From Okeania hirsuta (GTDB taxonomy: Bacteria; Cyanobacteriota; Cyanobacteriia; Cyanobacteriales; Microcoleaceae), in contig NZ_RCBY01000049.1 in the NCBI RefSeq assembly GCF_003838195.1, positions 1-40,908 on the forward strand: a stretch of DNA of 40,908 nt, in the 5' to 3' direction. Below, in pieces: positions 1-7,847 of the stretch. Within the stretch, counting starts at the first letter, position 1; each line of letters opens with the position of its first letter. The notes under the pieces are model-generated. The model searched no databases. It had not been told where the DNA came from and saw only the letters and a list, made by a program, of their open reading frames with translations. Made by a program: the position numbers and the translations under genes.

Positions 1-885
1 AATTTTGAACACCGTGTAGACGGTGGGGTATTAAACCCACAAAGAAAATGATAAATTGTTGCTTTTGAGTTTTATATAGCAGAGGGAAGAAGGAAGAACC
101 GAAGTTGGAAAAATCTTGCTTTGTCTGAGTTTTAAGCTTTTGATATATCAAATACAGTAATAACGACTGCTATATGTATAGCAGTAAGTTTTTTGGTGGT
201 TGACAATAAATTGTGGTTGTAAGAGAGTTGGGAGTTGGGAGTAGAGAAATTTCCTAACCTATTTATGTAGTGCTATAGCAGAGAAAAGGCAACAGCAGTT
301 CGACTCCGCGGAGTACGACAAACGTACCTTCCATAGCATTAATTATTCTATTCTTGCGAGGACAATTAAGAGGAGTTTTTATGATGCTTAATTAAAAGGA
401 CTTAATATTTCTAATTTTGGTTTGTAGAAGTACCAAAAGTAAAATTCCATCTTCTTGAACGCGATCAATATATTGATTGGAGCTAATAATTATACTACGA
501 TAATGTGCTTAACTTTGGTGTAGTAAAGTCTTTACCCATAATGTTCAACTATTTACTTTACTTTTGCAGTTCTTAATATTTACTATCTCTATATCCACAC
601 TGTGAATACATAAATTTGGCTAAAGGCGAGCATCAAAATACTTAATTGCCGGAAGATAACGGAAGATAATAAATCAAATAAAAATTCCTTCGTTTAACAT
701 AAATTAGCATCAGAAGGATAGAGTAGTAAGCAATGACAATCAAATCATTTGATATGATAAATATAGATAAAATTATCTATTTAACGCATAATATTTTAAT
801 ATGCAAAATAACAATTTATGGTTGGATATGTATTAATATCCAAGTTTGATAATCGCCCAGAACTAACTACCCAAAAATTATTTAA
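1..885. other. Intergenic region, repeat remnants only
   Basis: I see no gene here. Bases 1-41 are one copy of a repeat (GGGTATTAAACCC core) that also follows crtH, aroH and the beta-hydroxylase gene; here it is in + orientation, so it may trail a + strand gene left of the window. Around 304-315 lies the perfect palindrome ACTCCGCGGAGT inside a short dispersed repeat. The rest is AT-rich and may hold regulatory sequence, but I cannot point to a site. Confidence 0.6.
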
Positions 886-1647
886 CTATTGTGACTGTTC
901 AGACTGTGTTGGTAAGCAAATCAGATGATCATTCTGGATAAATATTAAGCCTTGCTGACGTAATTTACCCATTAGACGAGTCACAGTTACGCGGGTTGAA
1001 CCAATAGCACTGCCAATTTGAGCATGGGTCAAAGGCCAAGGCAAATAATAACCACTTATTGCTTCTGGTTTGTCTTGGGCGATCCATGGTTCTCCATATT
1101 CTTCAATTAATAGCGTCAGAAATCCGAATAATCTGTCAATGGTGCGACGTTGGCCTAGGGTACTTAGCCACAGAAGCTTCCGTTGATGTTGGTATCTAAA
1201 GGCATCTAGGACTTCTCTGCGAAAGTAAGGCCAATTATCTAGGTCATGCCAATACATCCAAAGCACAGTTGTTTGATCTGCATGAGCATAAGCTTGAAGT
1301 GTAAATGGTGACTGAGCTATTAGTTCAAATGGTTGACCAGCACCGACAAATCCGAGGAAAGCTTCGTCTGAAATATTACTTATTTTTGACTTGCTAGACT
1401 TATTGTGACTGGCACTAATGTGGGCATTACCTACTAAACGAATTGACCCTTTTTGTACTAGATACAGCAAACCTGGACGGGCAGGAATACGTTCATCTTT
1501 GCTAAAAGCTCTGCTACGGTAGTGTTCTTCTGCCCAATCTATGATTAGTTGCCAAGTCAGAAATGGTCTGCTGGTAGGTGCAGAGGTGCTGGTAGGTTGT
1601 ATATTCAGTGACATTTCTGGTAGTTCTGGATGTGATGATAGTTGCAT
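886..1647 (-). CDS. Crp/Fnr-family transcriptional regulator
   Basis: A 253-residue DNA-binding regulator of the Crp/Fnr superfamily. The N-terminal two thirds look like a degenerate cyclic-nucleotide-binding beta-roll (about residues 45-140). The C-terminal region from about 150 is a winged helix with an HTH_Crp pattern: LTHAQIGSAIGSTRVTVTRLMG is followed by a short wing ending in LICLP. The ATG at 1647 is the only good start, but about 30 Ser/Thr/Pro-rich residues precede the conserved fold. The gene is divergent from the DALR-protein gene, and the two share an intergenic region of about 170 bp. The ligand and regulon are unknown. It resembles cyanobacterial Crp-like paralogues rather than NtcA, because I see no NtcA-type 2-oxoglutarate-site signature. 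Confidence 0.8.
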   Translation of the reverse strand: MQLSSHPELPEMSLNIQPTSTSAPTSRPFLTWQLIIDWAEEHYRSRAFSKDERIPARPGLLYLVQKGSIRLVGNAHISASHNKSSKSKISNISDEAFLGFVGAGQPFELIAQSPFTLQAYAHADQTTVLWMYWHDLDNWPYFRREVLDAFRYQHQRKLLWLSTLGQRRTIDRLFGFLTLLIEEYGEPWIAQDKPEAISGYYLPWPLTHAQIGSAIGSTRVTVTRLMGKLRQQGLIFIQNDHLICLPTQSEQSQ

Positions 1648-1820
1648 TGGTACTCTCTTGTAGTAATAGTTGGCCTTGAGTTCAAATCATTTTGGTAAAA
1701 GGAATAGAAGCAGATTTTTATCTGTCTACTTATACCAGTTTGATCCTTAGTTTAAGTGTAGCAAAAAACACATCTAATTCGGAAGATTCAAGATCAAATT
1801 TATTTGAGGTAGTAATAATA

Positions 1821-2819
1821 TTGACAAAAGCATCATTTAAGTGTAATTTGATACAAATTTTACAAAAAGCTATAAATTTATACCAGGAGCAATTGGAATT
1901 ATCTTGCAGGTATGAAAATACATTAGAAGTTTGGCAAAAGAAGGAAGAAATTCCAATTAATCAAACTATAAATAATGGAGCAATTGTATACAAGTCAGCG
2001 ATCGCTATGAAGTTAGCCTCGGTTTGCCAACAACCAGCTATATATATTGCGACTGAGTTAGTTAAATATTGTAAGGAAATAGTCAATACTGATACTAAGA
2101 AAGATACAGAAATTTTTGAGTTTGAGGTAATTTCATCTGGGATAATTTACTTTTATTTAACTGATTTGAGTGTCGCTAATTGGTTAGATTATCTAACTTC
2201 TTTTCCCCTAAATTTTGAGCAACAAGAATTACAGGTTGGTGTTGACTTTAACGAAGTCAGAAGTTGTTTTTGTAACGGGGATGTGAGCAAGTATCCAAAA
2301 ACATTTCGCCAATCAAGGCGGGGTTTTAGACCCAATTACTTTGATAAATCTTTAGAAACTACAAATTTGTTTCCAATTCAGTATAGTCATGCTCGTTGTT
2401 GTTCGTTATTGCGGATGGGTATACGCGATCGCTTAATTAATGTTACTCTTACAGGCCCGGATGGTAGCGGTCAATTTTGGCAGTTGCAAAGTTCTCAACC
2501 TATATCCTGGCAACAACCTAATGGGCAATTACAATTTTTACATGATACTGAATACCACTTAATTGCTCAATTTGCTTCTACTCTAGATCGTATTTATTGT
2601 GTTTCTAGCAGCAAAAAACCTATAAATTGGCAAAAAGTAGCTGATGCTATGAGTGTAGCTTTTCAAGATTTTTACAGTCATTGTCGTATTTGGGGTGAGG
2701 TGAAGGTGAAAAAACCGCAGTTAGCGCAAGCTAGATTAGGTTTGGTTTTGGTGAGTCAGTCTATACTTAGATTTTTATTAGAAGAAAGGTTAGGTGGGGA
2801 AGCACCTGTAGAGCTTTAA
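1821..2819 (+). CDS. Stand-alone ArgS-like DALR anticodon-binding domain protein
   Basis: About 332 residues resembling the ends of arginyl-tRNA synthetase without the catalytic core. The C-terminus matches the DALR anticodon-binding helical domain: QYSHARCCSLLRMG is like the ArgS QYAHAR motif, followed by FYSHCRIW, ARLGLVLVSQSILRFLLE and a final EAPVEL. The N-terminal part resembles the ArgS N-terminal additional domain. No HIGH or KMSKS motif is present, so it is not a synthetase; a tRNA-binding or regulatory role is inference. The start is chosen at TTG 1821, 11 bases after GAGG at 1806-1809. An in-frame TTG at 1692 would add 43 unconserved residues and has no visible ribosome site. Bases 2248-2347 are a copy of a dispersed repeat, so about 33 residues of the product are repeat-derived. 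Confidence 0.6.
   Translation: MTKASFKCNLIQILQKAINLYQEQLELSCRYENTLEVWQKKEEIPINQTINNGAIVYKSAIAMKLASVCQQPAIYIATELVKYCKEIVNTDTKKDTEIFEFEVISSGIIYFYLTDLSVANWLDYLTSFPLNFEQQELQVGVDFNEVRSCFCNGDVSKYPKTFRQSRRGFRPNYFDKSLETTNLFPIQYSHARCCSLLRMGIRDRLINVTLTGPDGSGQFWQLQSSQPISWQQPNGQLQFLHDTEYHLIAQFASTLDRIYCVSSSKKPINWQKVADAMSVAFQDFYSHCRIWGEVKVKKPQLAQARLGLVLVSQSILRFLLEERLGGEAPVEL
2248..2347 (+). repeat. Dispersed repeat copy inside the DALR-protein coding sequence
   Basis: This stretch aligns with intergenic 16339-16452 at roughly 80% identity, apart from one 12-14 base insertion in the other copy. Shared blocks include TTAACGAAGTCAGAA, ACGGGGAT, GGCGGGGTTTTA and ACCCAATTA followed by TTTGATAAA. The copy is read in frame as about 33 residues between the N-terminal domain and the QYSHARC motif. 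Confidence 0.75.
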
Positions 2820-2825
2820 TTTAGT

Positions 2826-3067
2826 CAGGACTTATATCATGTCCGGTTGAACAGTTATAAATAAATAACGACGGAGTCCTCAGGAGTCAGGAGTCAGGAG
2901 TCAGGAGGGAAGAAAGAAGAAGGAAGAAGAACAGGAGCAGAAGGAGAAGGTTTTTTGATCACTAATTATCCGGACATGATATTACGCATAACCGCCATAT
3001 CTAGTAGGGGCGAATGGCATTCGCCCCCTGCTGATAGCGTATTGTCTAAGAATTTGCGTAAGTCCTG
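2826..3067. repeat. MITE-like element with nested inverted repeats
   Basis: The outer inverted repeat is CAGGACTTA (2826-2834) against TAAGTCCTG (3059-3067). An inner perfect 13-bp pair is ATATCATGTCCGG (2834-2846) against its complement at 2970-2982. Between them are a heptamer array (CAGGAGT, about 2881-2906) and a perfect hairpin GGGGCGAAT-GGC-ATTCGCCCC (3007-3027). The left block TTATATCATGTCCGGTTGAA recurs at about 21161 and, more diverged, at about 16280. The whole gap between the DALR and DCC genes is this composite repeat. Confidence 0.6.
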
Positions 3068-3112
3068 TTGATGTTACAATGTTTGATTGTATTTAAAATA
3101 AAACTAAGACGT

Positions 3113-3520
3113 ATGAGTTATATCGTAATTTATGATGGCAACTGCAATTTATGTGTAACGTTGGTGCAGGTATTGGAAAGTATAGATAAAGGTGAGCTAT
3201 TTGAGTATATTCCTATGCAAGATTTAGAAAAACTCAATCAATTTGGTATTACTGCTAAAGATTGTGAAATGGGTATGATTTTGATTGATGGTAATGCACC
3301 GGAACGTCGATGGCAAGGTAGTGATGCAGCGGAAGAAATAGGGCGACTTTTGCCTGTGGGGGATGTGTTTGTGGCAGCATATCGAGGTTTACCAGGAGCA
3401 AAATGGATGGGCGATCGCTTTTATGAGCAGATTCGGGATAATCGTTACACAATATTTGGTAAGCGTTCTACTACTTATAACTCACCTTATCCATTTGGTT
3501 GTAAAGCTTCTTTACTCTGA
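3113..3520 (+). CDS. DCC-family thiol-disulfide oxidoreductase (DUF393)
   Basis: A 135-residue thioredoxin-fold-like protein. It opens with the family motif YDGNCNLC (Asp-Gly-x-Cys-x-x-Cys) at residues 6-13, which carries the two redox cysteines. Further hallmarks are a YIPMQD-like strand after the first helix and a C-terminal GxKWMGDRFYEQIRDNRY segment like the usual DRIYRWIARNRYRF ending. The start is ATG 3113 because it places the DCC motif at the usual distance from the N-terminus; the upstream in-frame TTG at 3068 lies at the end of the repeat. The product is likely cytoplasmic, and the substrate is unknown. I see no operon partner. Confidence 0.85.
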   Translation: MSYIVIYDGNCNLCVTLVQVLESIDKGELFEYIPMQDLEKLNQFGITAKDCEMGMILIDGNAPERRWQGSDAAEEIGRLLPVGDVFVAAYRGLPGAKWMGDRFYEQIRDNRYTIFGKRSTTYNSPYPFGCKASLL

Positions 3521-3713
3521 GTAGAAAAGAAGTGAGTTTGCTAGATGGAGTCCCTGAGTTAAAACATAAAAGTAGAACGGGAGGTTTTTTCATGCTATGA
3601 AGGTTAGTCCAAAAAATAAATCTGACAACTATTGACAAAAATTTTATTTCTTTGCTATACTCTTTTTCAAGATAGCATACAATATTAGTATCTATTGTCT
3701 GTTGTTGGCTGCT

Positions 3714-3898
3714 GTCTCATCGGTGGTAGATATATATACTGATTCGTATATCTTGATTTGTAATTAATCTTTAGTATAGATAGCTGTTTGTAAGTAGGTA
3801 GTTTAGGGGACTAAATGCTTACAAGCATCTAGGTTTACTAAAGATTAGCGACAAATCGAGATACACGAGTCAGTATACATATCTACCATTGATGAGAC
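3714..3898. repeat. Long imperfect inverted repeat (63-nt arms)
   Basis: The left arm 3714-3776 and right arm 3836-3898 are both 63 nt and match as reverse complements at 54 of 63 positions by direct alignment, without gaps. Several mismatches would be G-U wobbles in RNA. The 59-nt loop forms its own stem (TTGTAAG 3788-3794 with CTTACAA 3818-3824, then TTTAG with CTAAA). If transcribed, it would give a nearly continuous double-stranded RNA. It could be a MITE relic or a functional RNA; no second copy is in the window. Confidence 0.85.
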
Positions 3899-4027
3899 AT
3901 TAGCTGAAGCTAATACCACTTAATATAGTGTTTATTTAGTTGAAGTAATACTCATTTTATGAAATTCCCTGTAGAAAAATATCCCAATGTTATATGTGAG
4001 TCAAAAGTGACATTAGTTGTCACTATT

Positions 4028-4074
4028 AACTCCTATTTTTTGGGAAGTTTCTATCAAGATAGGGGAGTTTTTTT
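4028..4074 (+). terminator. Possible Rho-independent terminator
   Basis: AACTCC (4028-4033) pairs with GGAGTT (4064-4069), and an inner hairpin CTATC-AA-GATAG lies at 4051-4062. A run of seven T follows at 4068-4074. It would end transcription arriving from the foldback before the HEPN gene. The outer loop is long, so the call is tentative. Confidence 0.35.
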
Positions 4075-4161
4075 GAGTAACTCACTATTTCACTATTAGT
4101 GATAGATATCTGATGTTCCGATGCTGTTGTTCGCAAACAACCCAAAGGAAATATCAGTAAA

Positions 4162-4617
4162 ATGATTACAAAAAAGCAGCCTTCCATAGATGATTATGGT
4201 GATTTAATCTATAAATCTTTAAAGCTTTTAGCTCAAGCTTTATATCCATATATTGAAGAAAGAATGCGAGAATACTACTCGGATAATTGGTTGAAAGAAG
4301 CAAAAAATATCTTAAAAAATCAGCAAGGATTAAACAAACGCAACTTAGATGAAGCTTTGCGTAAAGATGTATCTCTGCACCTAAAGCTAATCTATAAACT
4401 GTGGGATAATATCTTTCAATATGATTTAAGTCAAGAAACAGAAAAGAGTAAATCAAAAGTAAAAAAACTTCTAGATATTCGTAATAATTTTGCCCATTTT
4501 TTGCCATTTCCCAAGAAAAAAGCAGATATAGCACTTGACAGTATTATTCAACTACTTAAAACCATCAATGCAGCAGAAGTAGAAAATGTAGAAAAAATGA
4601 AAAATAGGAAGTATTAG
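4162..4617 (+). CDS. Swt1-like HEPN domain protein, probably C-terminally truncated
   Basis: 151 residues, all one Swt1-type HEPN domain: ALYPYIEERM, then DNWLKEAKN, a KLIYKLWDNIF helix, and the HEPN signature RNNFAH (R107-x4-H112) followed by PFPKKKADIALDSI. HEPN proteins with R-x4-6-H are usually metal-independent ribonucleases. It is a paralogue of the N-terminal domain of the fusion protein at 5900. The DNA past its stop still resembles the fusion gene: GAAGTATTAGAACTCCTG here against GAAGTATTACGAATTCTA there, but in another frame. So this gene probably once continued into a longer protein and was shortened by a frameshift. It might still make an active or dominant-negative HEPN protein. 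Confidence 0.75.
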   Translation: MITKKQPSIDDYGDLIYKSLKLLAQALYPYIEERMREYYSDNWLKEAKNILKNQQGLNKRNLDEALRKDVSLHLKLIYKLWDNIFQYDLSQETEKSKSKVKKLLDIRNNFAHFLPFPKKKADIALDSIIQLLKTINAAEVENVEKMKNRKY

Positions 4618-4661
4618 AACTCCTGTCATAAGCAGACAAGAGCGTGTCAAAAAAATACTAT

Positions 4662-4763
4662 TAGACATCTCCGTAAATTAAAAAAAATCAATTATTATCC
4701 ATAAATTGTCAATTATTTATCTCTGTTTCCTGTTCCCTGTTCCCTCTTTTATGGAGATTTCTA
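4662..4763 (+). repeat. MITE-like element, TAGACATCTCC family
   Basis: It begins TAGACATCTCC and ends GGAGATTTCTA, an imperfect terminal inverted repeat, and carries GTTCCCT heptamers before the right end. Related copies are at 9224-9362, 28971-29110 and 37221-37325. They share the TCAATTATTATCCATAAAT-like middle and the heptamer block next to TTTTCTGGAGATGTCTA. Confidence 0.7.
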
Positions 4764-4994
4764 TTTGTTGAGATTCACTTACTATCATGCTATTTTTTTA
4801 AATGTAAGTGTAAGTTGTAGCCTTATCTACCGTAATTTAATTATTTCGGTACAACATAATAAGATTTCAGCTTACACCTAAAATTAGTTTAGTTCGATTA
4901 TTAGTCTAATTACATTGGGATTATCAAAATGTTTGTATTAATTTCAATTCTTATCTTGTGCGATATTTTCAAACTTTTGCCAATTTACCGAATA

Positions 4995-5150
4995 ATTAAG
5001 ATTTAAAGCCTCTCTTTTAAAGGAGAAAAAAGCGGTCGTTTGCGGAGCATTCCGTAGGATGGGATGGATGGGTTTCCTAACCATATCCAATCGACCAAGA
5101 GAAGAAAAAAAATTCCTTAAGAGTAAATCCTCTTCTTTTCAAGAAGAGGG
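4995..5150 (+). repeat. Nested dispersed repeats with a 21-nt small repeat
   Basis: Three layers are visible. An outer unit starting AAGATTTAAAGCCTCT also occurs at 13671. Inside it, a unit from GCGGTCG to CCAAGAGAA recurs at 15501-15553. Inside that, at 5038-5058, lies the 21-mer GTTTGCGGAGCATTCCGTAG+G, identical to 11611-11631. The rest of 4764-5180 shows no gene. Confidence 0.65.
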
Positions 5151-5180
5151 AATTATTAATTATTAATTATTAATTGTTGA

Positions 5181-5564
5181 AATGGTAGCTTATCTAGCCA
5201 AAGAGTATATAGTTATTGGCGAGAGGAAAATCAAAGTAATGAACAACATTTATACGAACTAGGTTTTGACTGTATTGACATTCCTACAACAGAAAAACAG
5301 AGTGTCGATCGAAAATTAATAGCTGACTGTGAAAGAGAACTTAATTCTATTCCATCTACTGACATCTTAATTTTAATTACTGGAGATGGAGACTATAAAA
5401 ATATTGTTCGTCAATGGCAAGCTAAAGGTAAAAAAGTCATCATTTTTGCCAATTCAAAGAATGCCAATCAAAAATTACTTAGTCTTGCTGATGAATATTA
5501 TTTTGTAGACAAAAAACTACCAGAATTATTGGAAGTAAAAACTAGGCTTATACAAATGGCATGA
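5181..5564 (+). pseudogene. 5'-truncated NYN-domain (PIN-like) nuclease remnant
   Basis: An uninterrupted 127-codon frame with no start codon; an in-frame TGA at 5178 lies directly upstream. It reads like the last three quarters of a NYN/LabA-like ribonuclease domain: LGFDCIDIP, QSVDRKLIADCE (conserved Asp), then DILILITGDGDYKNIV, whose Asp residues are active-site acids in this family, and KKVIIFANSKNAN followed by LADEYYFVD. The missing N-terminus would hold the first catalytic Asp (IDGxN). It lies between two HEPN genes on the same strand and is probably a former member of the ribonuclease cluster. Confidence 0.75.
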
Positions 5565-5899
5565 TTAGGATTTTCCATTTAATTTGGCGAAATTTGTAAA
5601 TCAACTTCAGAGAGGTTATGATTCCATAAAATATAGGATTTAGTTGTTTGAAGTGCAACAATAATCTTTATCTCCCCCGTTGATAAAAGAGGAAATGTTG
5701 TTAGATAAAGTCTAAAGATAGAAACCTAGTTTGTCTCGTAATTTTACAGAGTGAAACAAACTAGGATTCAGAGAAAATTTTGCTAATTATTATTTTTTTG
5801 TATTAAGTTTATCAAAAAATATCAAGTAATACTTAGTAGCAGTATTTAATCAAAATTAGTTAATATAATACTAAACAACTATTTGACATCAAATATAAT
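5565..5899. other. Intergenic region with one stem-loop
   Basis: A perfect 10-bp inverted repeat, CCTAGTTTGT (5725-5734) and ACAAACTAGG (5756-5765), encloses a 21-nt loop. It lies between the NYN remnant and the HEPN-RNase III gene and could be a processing site, terminator or small foldback. Nothing else is recognisable. Confidence 0.5.
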
Positions 5900-7102
5900 A
5901 TGACTATCCGTAATAACCAAGAGATAATTTGTAAAAGTTTGAACTCTCTGAGCCAGGGTTTATACCCTTATATTGTCAAAGAAATGGAAGAAAATTATCC
6001 AAATGACTGGGTGAAAGTTGCAAGACCAATTCTAAATATTGCCAAAAAAAGTGATTTAGAAAAAACATTATCTGAAGATGTATCTTTACAACTAAAGTTA
6101 ATTGTGAAAAAGTGGGATGATGTATTCAAAAAAAATAAAAATTTGAGTAAAGCAATAGTAGAAGAGCTTATAGAAGTGCGCAATAAGTGGGCACATATCA
6201 CTCCATTTTCTATAGACGACACTTATCGCGCCCTTGATAGTATTGCCAGACTTATTAAAACTATTGAAGCAGAAGTAGAAGAAGTAGAAAAAGAAAAGCA
6301 AGAAGTATTACGAATTCTATCTCAACAACAATTTCGTTATGAAAATATCCATACTCCTTCTGTTTCCCCGGAAGAAGAAAAAAGAATTAAAAAAAGATTG
6401 AATGAAATATTAGAAAAAATTTCCTTTGAAAATCCTTCTATTTTAGAAATTGCTTTAACCCACCGAACTTATCTTTATGAAAACCCTACAGAAGTAAGCG
6501 AAGATAATAATCGTTTAGAATTTCTTGGCGATGCTTTACTCAACTTTCTTAGTGGAGAATATTTATATCGTAAATACCCAAAAATGAAAGAAGGTGAAAT
6601 GACTCAAAAACGTTCCAGTTTAGTGGATAATCAACAATTAGCGAAGTTTGCAATATATTTAAACCTCGGACAGTTTATTCTGCTAAGTAAGGGGGAAGAA
6701 TCACAGGGAGGACGTGAAAATAATTCATTATTAAGTGATGCTTTTGAAGCAGTTATTGGTGCTTATTATATTGATTCTGGTATTGAAGCAGTGCGCAATT
6801 TTTTAGAACCAATTTTTGCTGAAACTCTAAAAAATTCTCCTGATTATGTTGAGGAAACAGAATCTATTAATACTGATAACCCTATAGGTTTTCTTCAAGA
6901 GATGGCACAAAAAAAGTTTAAAATTGAACCTAAATATGAAGTTGAAAGAAATGGTGGTTCTGACAATCAACCAGAATATATAGCTATGGTTTTGATCGAT
7001 GGTGAAGACTATGGGGAAGGTCTAGGTAGTAGTAAAAAAGAAGCAAAAAAACAAGCTGCGAAAAATGCCCTAGCTAAATTGAAACAAGAAGGATTAATAT
7101 AG
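5900..7102 (+). CDS. HEPN-RNase III-dsRBD fusion protein
   Basis: A 400-residue three-domain ribonuclease. Residues 1-130 are a Swt1-like HEPN domain with R94-x4-H99 (RNKWAH) followed by TYRALDSIARL. Residues about 150-295 are an RNase III domain with the signature RLEFLGDALL (E207, D211), E233 in EGEMTQKRSS, and D280 and E283 in LSDAFEAVIG, so all expected metal-binding acids are present. Residues about 328-400 form a double-stranded-RNA-binding domain ending in SSKKEAKKQAAKNALAKL. A charged helix (EVEEVEKEKQEVL) links HEPN to RNase III. Housekeeping RNase III has no HEPN domain and is about 230 residues. Inference: an RNA-cleaving effector or regulator. The next gene follows after 29 bp on the same strand. 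Confidence 0.85.
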   Translation: MTIRNNQEIICKSLNSLSQGLYPYIVKEMEENYPNDWVKVARPILNIAKKSDLEKTLSEDVSLQLKLIVKKWDDVFKKNKNLSKAIVEELIEVRNKWAHITPFSIDDTYRALDSIARLIKTIEAEVEEVEKEKQEVLRILSQQQFRYENIHTPSVSPEEEKRIKKRLNEILEKISFENPSILEIALTHRTYLYENPTEVSEDNNRLEFLGDALLNFLSGEYLYRKYPKMKEGEMTQKRSSLVDNQQLAKFAIYLNLGQFILLSKGEESQGGRENNSLLSDAFEAVIGAYYIDSGIEAVRNFLEPIFAETLKNSPDYVEETESINTDNPIGFLQEMAQKKFKIEPKYEVERNGGSDNQPEYIAMVLIDGEDYGEGLGSSKKEAKKQAAKNALAKLKQEGLI

Positions 7103-7105
7103 ACG

Positions 7106-7126
7106 AATCTCAAGAAATTTAAGATT
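7106..7126 (+). repeat. Small intergenic hairpin, copy 1
   Basis: AATCTCAA pairs imperfectly with TTTAAGATT in the 29-bp gap before the first short RNase III gene. The same 21 bases recur at 7822-7842 because of the duplication. It may be an RNase III processing or translation-control element, or only the junction of the duplication. Confidence 0.4.
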
Positions 7127-7131
7127 GGAAA

Positions 7132-7818
7132 ATGACAAAGAAACTACCTGAATTTAAAAATCCTGAACTTCTAAAACAAGCTCTCACCCACCGCTCTTTT
7201 TTAAACGAAAATTCTGGAGAAGAAGATAACGAAAGTCTCGAATTTTTGGGGGATGCTGTGTTAGGTTTCCTAGTGGGAGAACTACTCTATAGACGTTATA
7301 AAGAAGAATATGATTTAAAACCTAAAGAACTTACTCGTCTCCGTTCACTTTTAGTAGATGAAAAACAATTGGCAAAATTTGCAACTCAACTAGAAATAGG
7401 TGAATTAATGCGCCTTGGTAGAGGAGCAGAAAAAGATGGAGGTCGTCAAAACCCGGCCTTACTTAGTGACACTTTTGAAGCAATAATTGGAGCCTTTTTT
7501 CTAGACTCAACTTTGACAAAAGTTCGTCCTTTTGTGAAAAAACTTTTTCAACCCGTTGCAGGTGAAAAAATTTTCCCAGACAATGATTTAGTAGATACTA
7601 AAGCTAAATTTCAACAGTGGGCATTAGAAGAAATTAAAAAAATTCCTAGATATGAATCTAATAAATGTGGTGGTTCAGATGATAAACCTATTTTTTTGTC
7701 TCAAGTATTGGTGGATAATATAAAGTATGCTCAAGGTGAAGGTCGTAGTAAAAAAGATGCAGAAAAACAAGCTGCGAAAAATGCCCTAGCTAAATTGAAA
7801 CAACAAGGATTAATATAG
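7132..7818 (+). CDS. Ribonuclease III with dsRBD, tandem copy 1
   Basis: 228 residues, the usual RNase III length. The RNase III domain (1-145) has E37 and D41 in SLEFLGDAVL, E66 in KPKELTRLRS, and D113 and E116 in LSDTFEAIIG, so the catalytic acids are intact. The signature Arg (NERLEF in most RNase III) is Ser35. The dsRBD runs from about 155 to 228 and ends almost exactly like that of the upstream fusion protein. Residues 1-143 are identical to the next gene. ATG 7132 is preceded by a weak TTGGAA. Likely co-transcribed with the genes on either side. RNase III cleaves dsRNA as a homodimer; paralogues could form heterodimers, which is inference. Confidence 0.85.
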   Translation: MTKKLPEFKNPELLKQALTHRSFLNENSGEEDNESLEFLGDAVLGFLVGELLYRRYKEEYDLKPKELTRLRSLLVDEKQLAKFATQLEIGELMRLGRGAEKDGGRQNPALLSDTFEAIIGAFFLDSTLTKVRPFVKKLFQPVAGEKIFPDNDLVDTKAKFQQWALEEIKKIPRYESNKCGGSDDKPIFLSQVLVDNIKYAQGEGRSKKDAEKQAAKNALAKLKQQGLI

Positions 7819-7821
7819 ACG

Positions 7822-7842
7822 AATCTCAAGAAATTTAAGATT
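7822..7842 (+). repeat. Small intergenic hairpin, copy 2
   Basis: This is the same 21-base imperfect hairpin as at 7106-7126, offset by exactly 716 bases. It lies in the 29-bp gap between the two short RNase III genes. Confidence 0.4.
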
Positions 7843-7847
7843 GTAAT

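Larger units (their letters stand above)
3521..4161. other. Intergenic region holding a long foldback
   Basis: There is no gene in these 640 bases. The region contains the 185-nt foldback at 3714-3898, a possible terminator at 4028-4074 and a short palindrome TCACTATTAGTGA near 4089-4101, just upstream of the HEPN gene. The remainder shows nothing recognisable. Confidence 0.6.
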
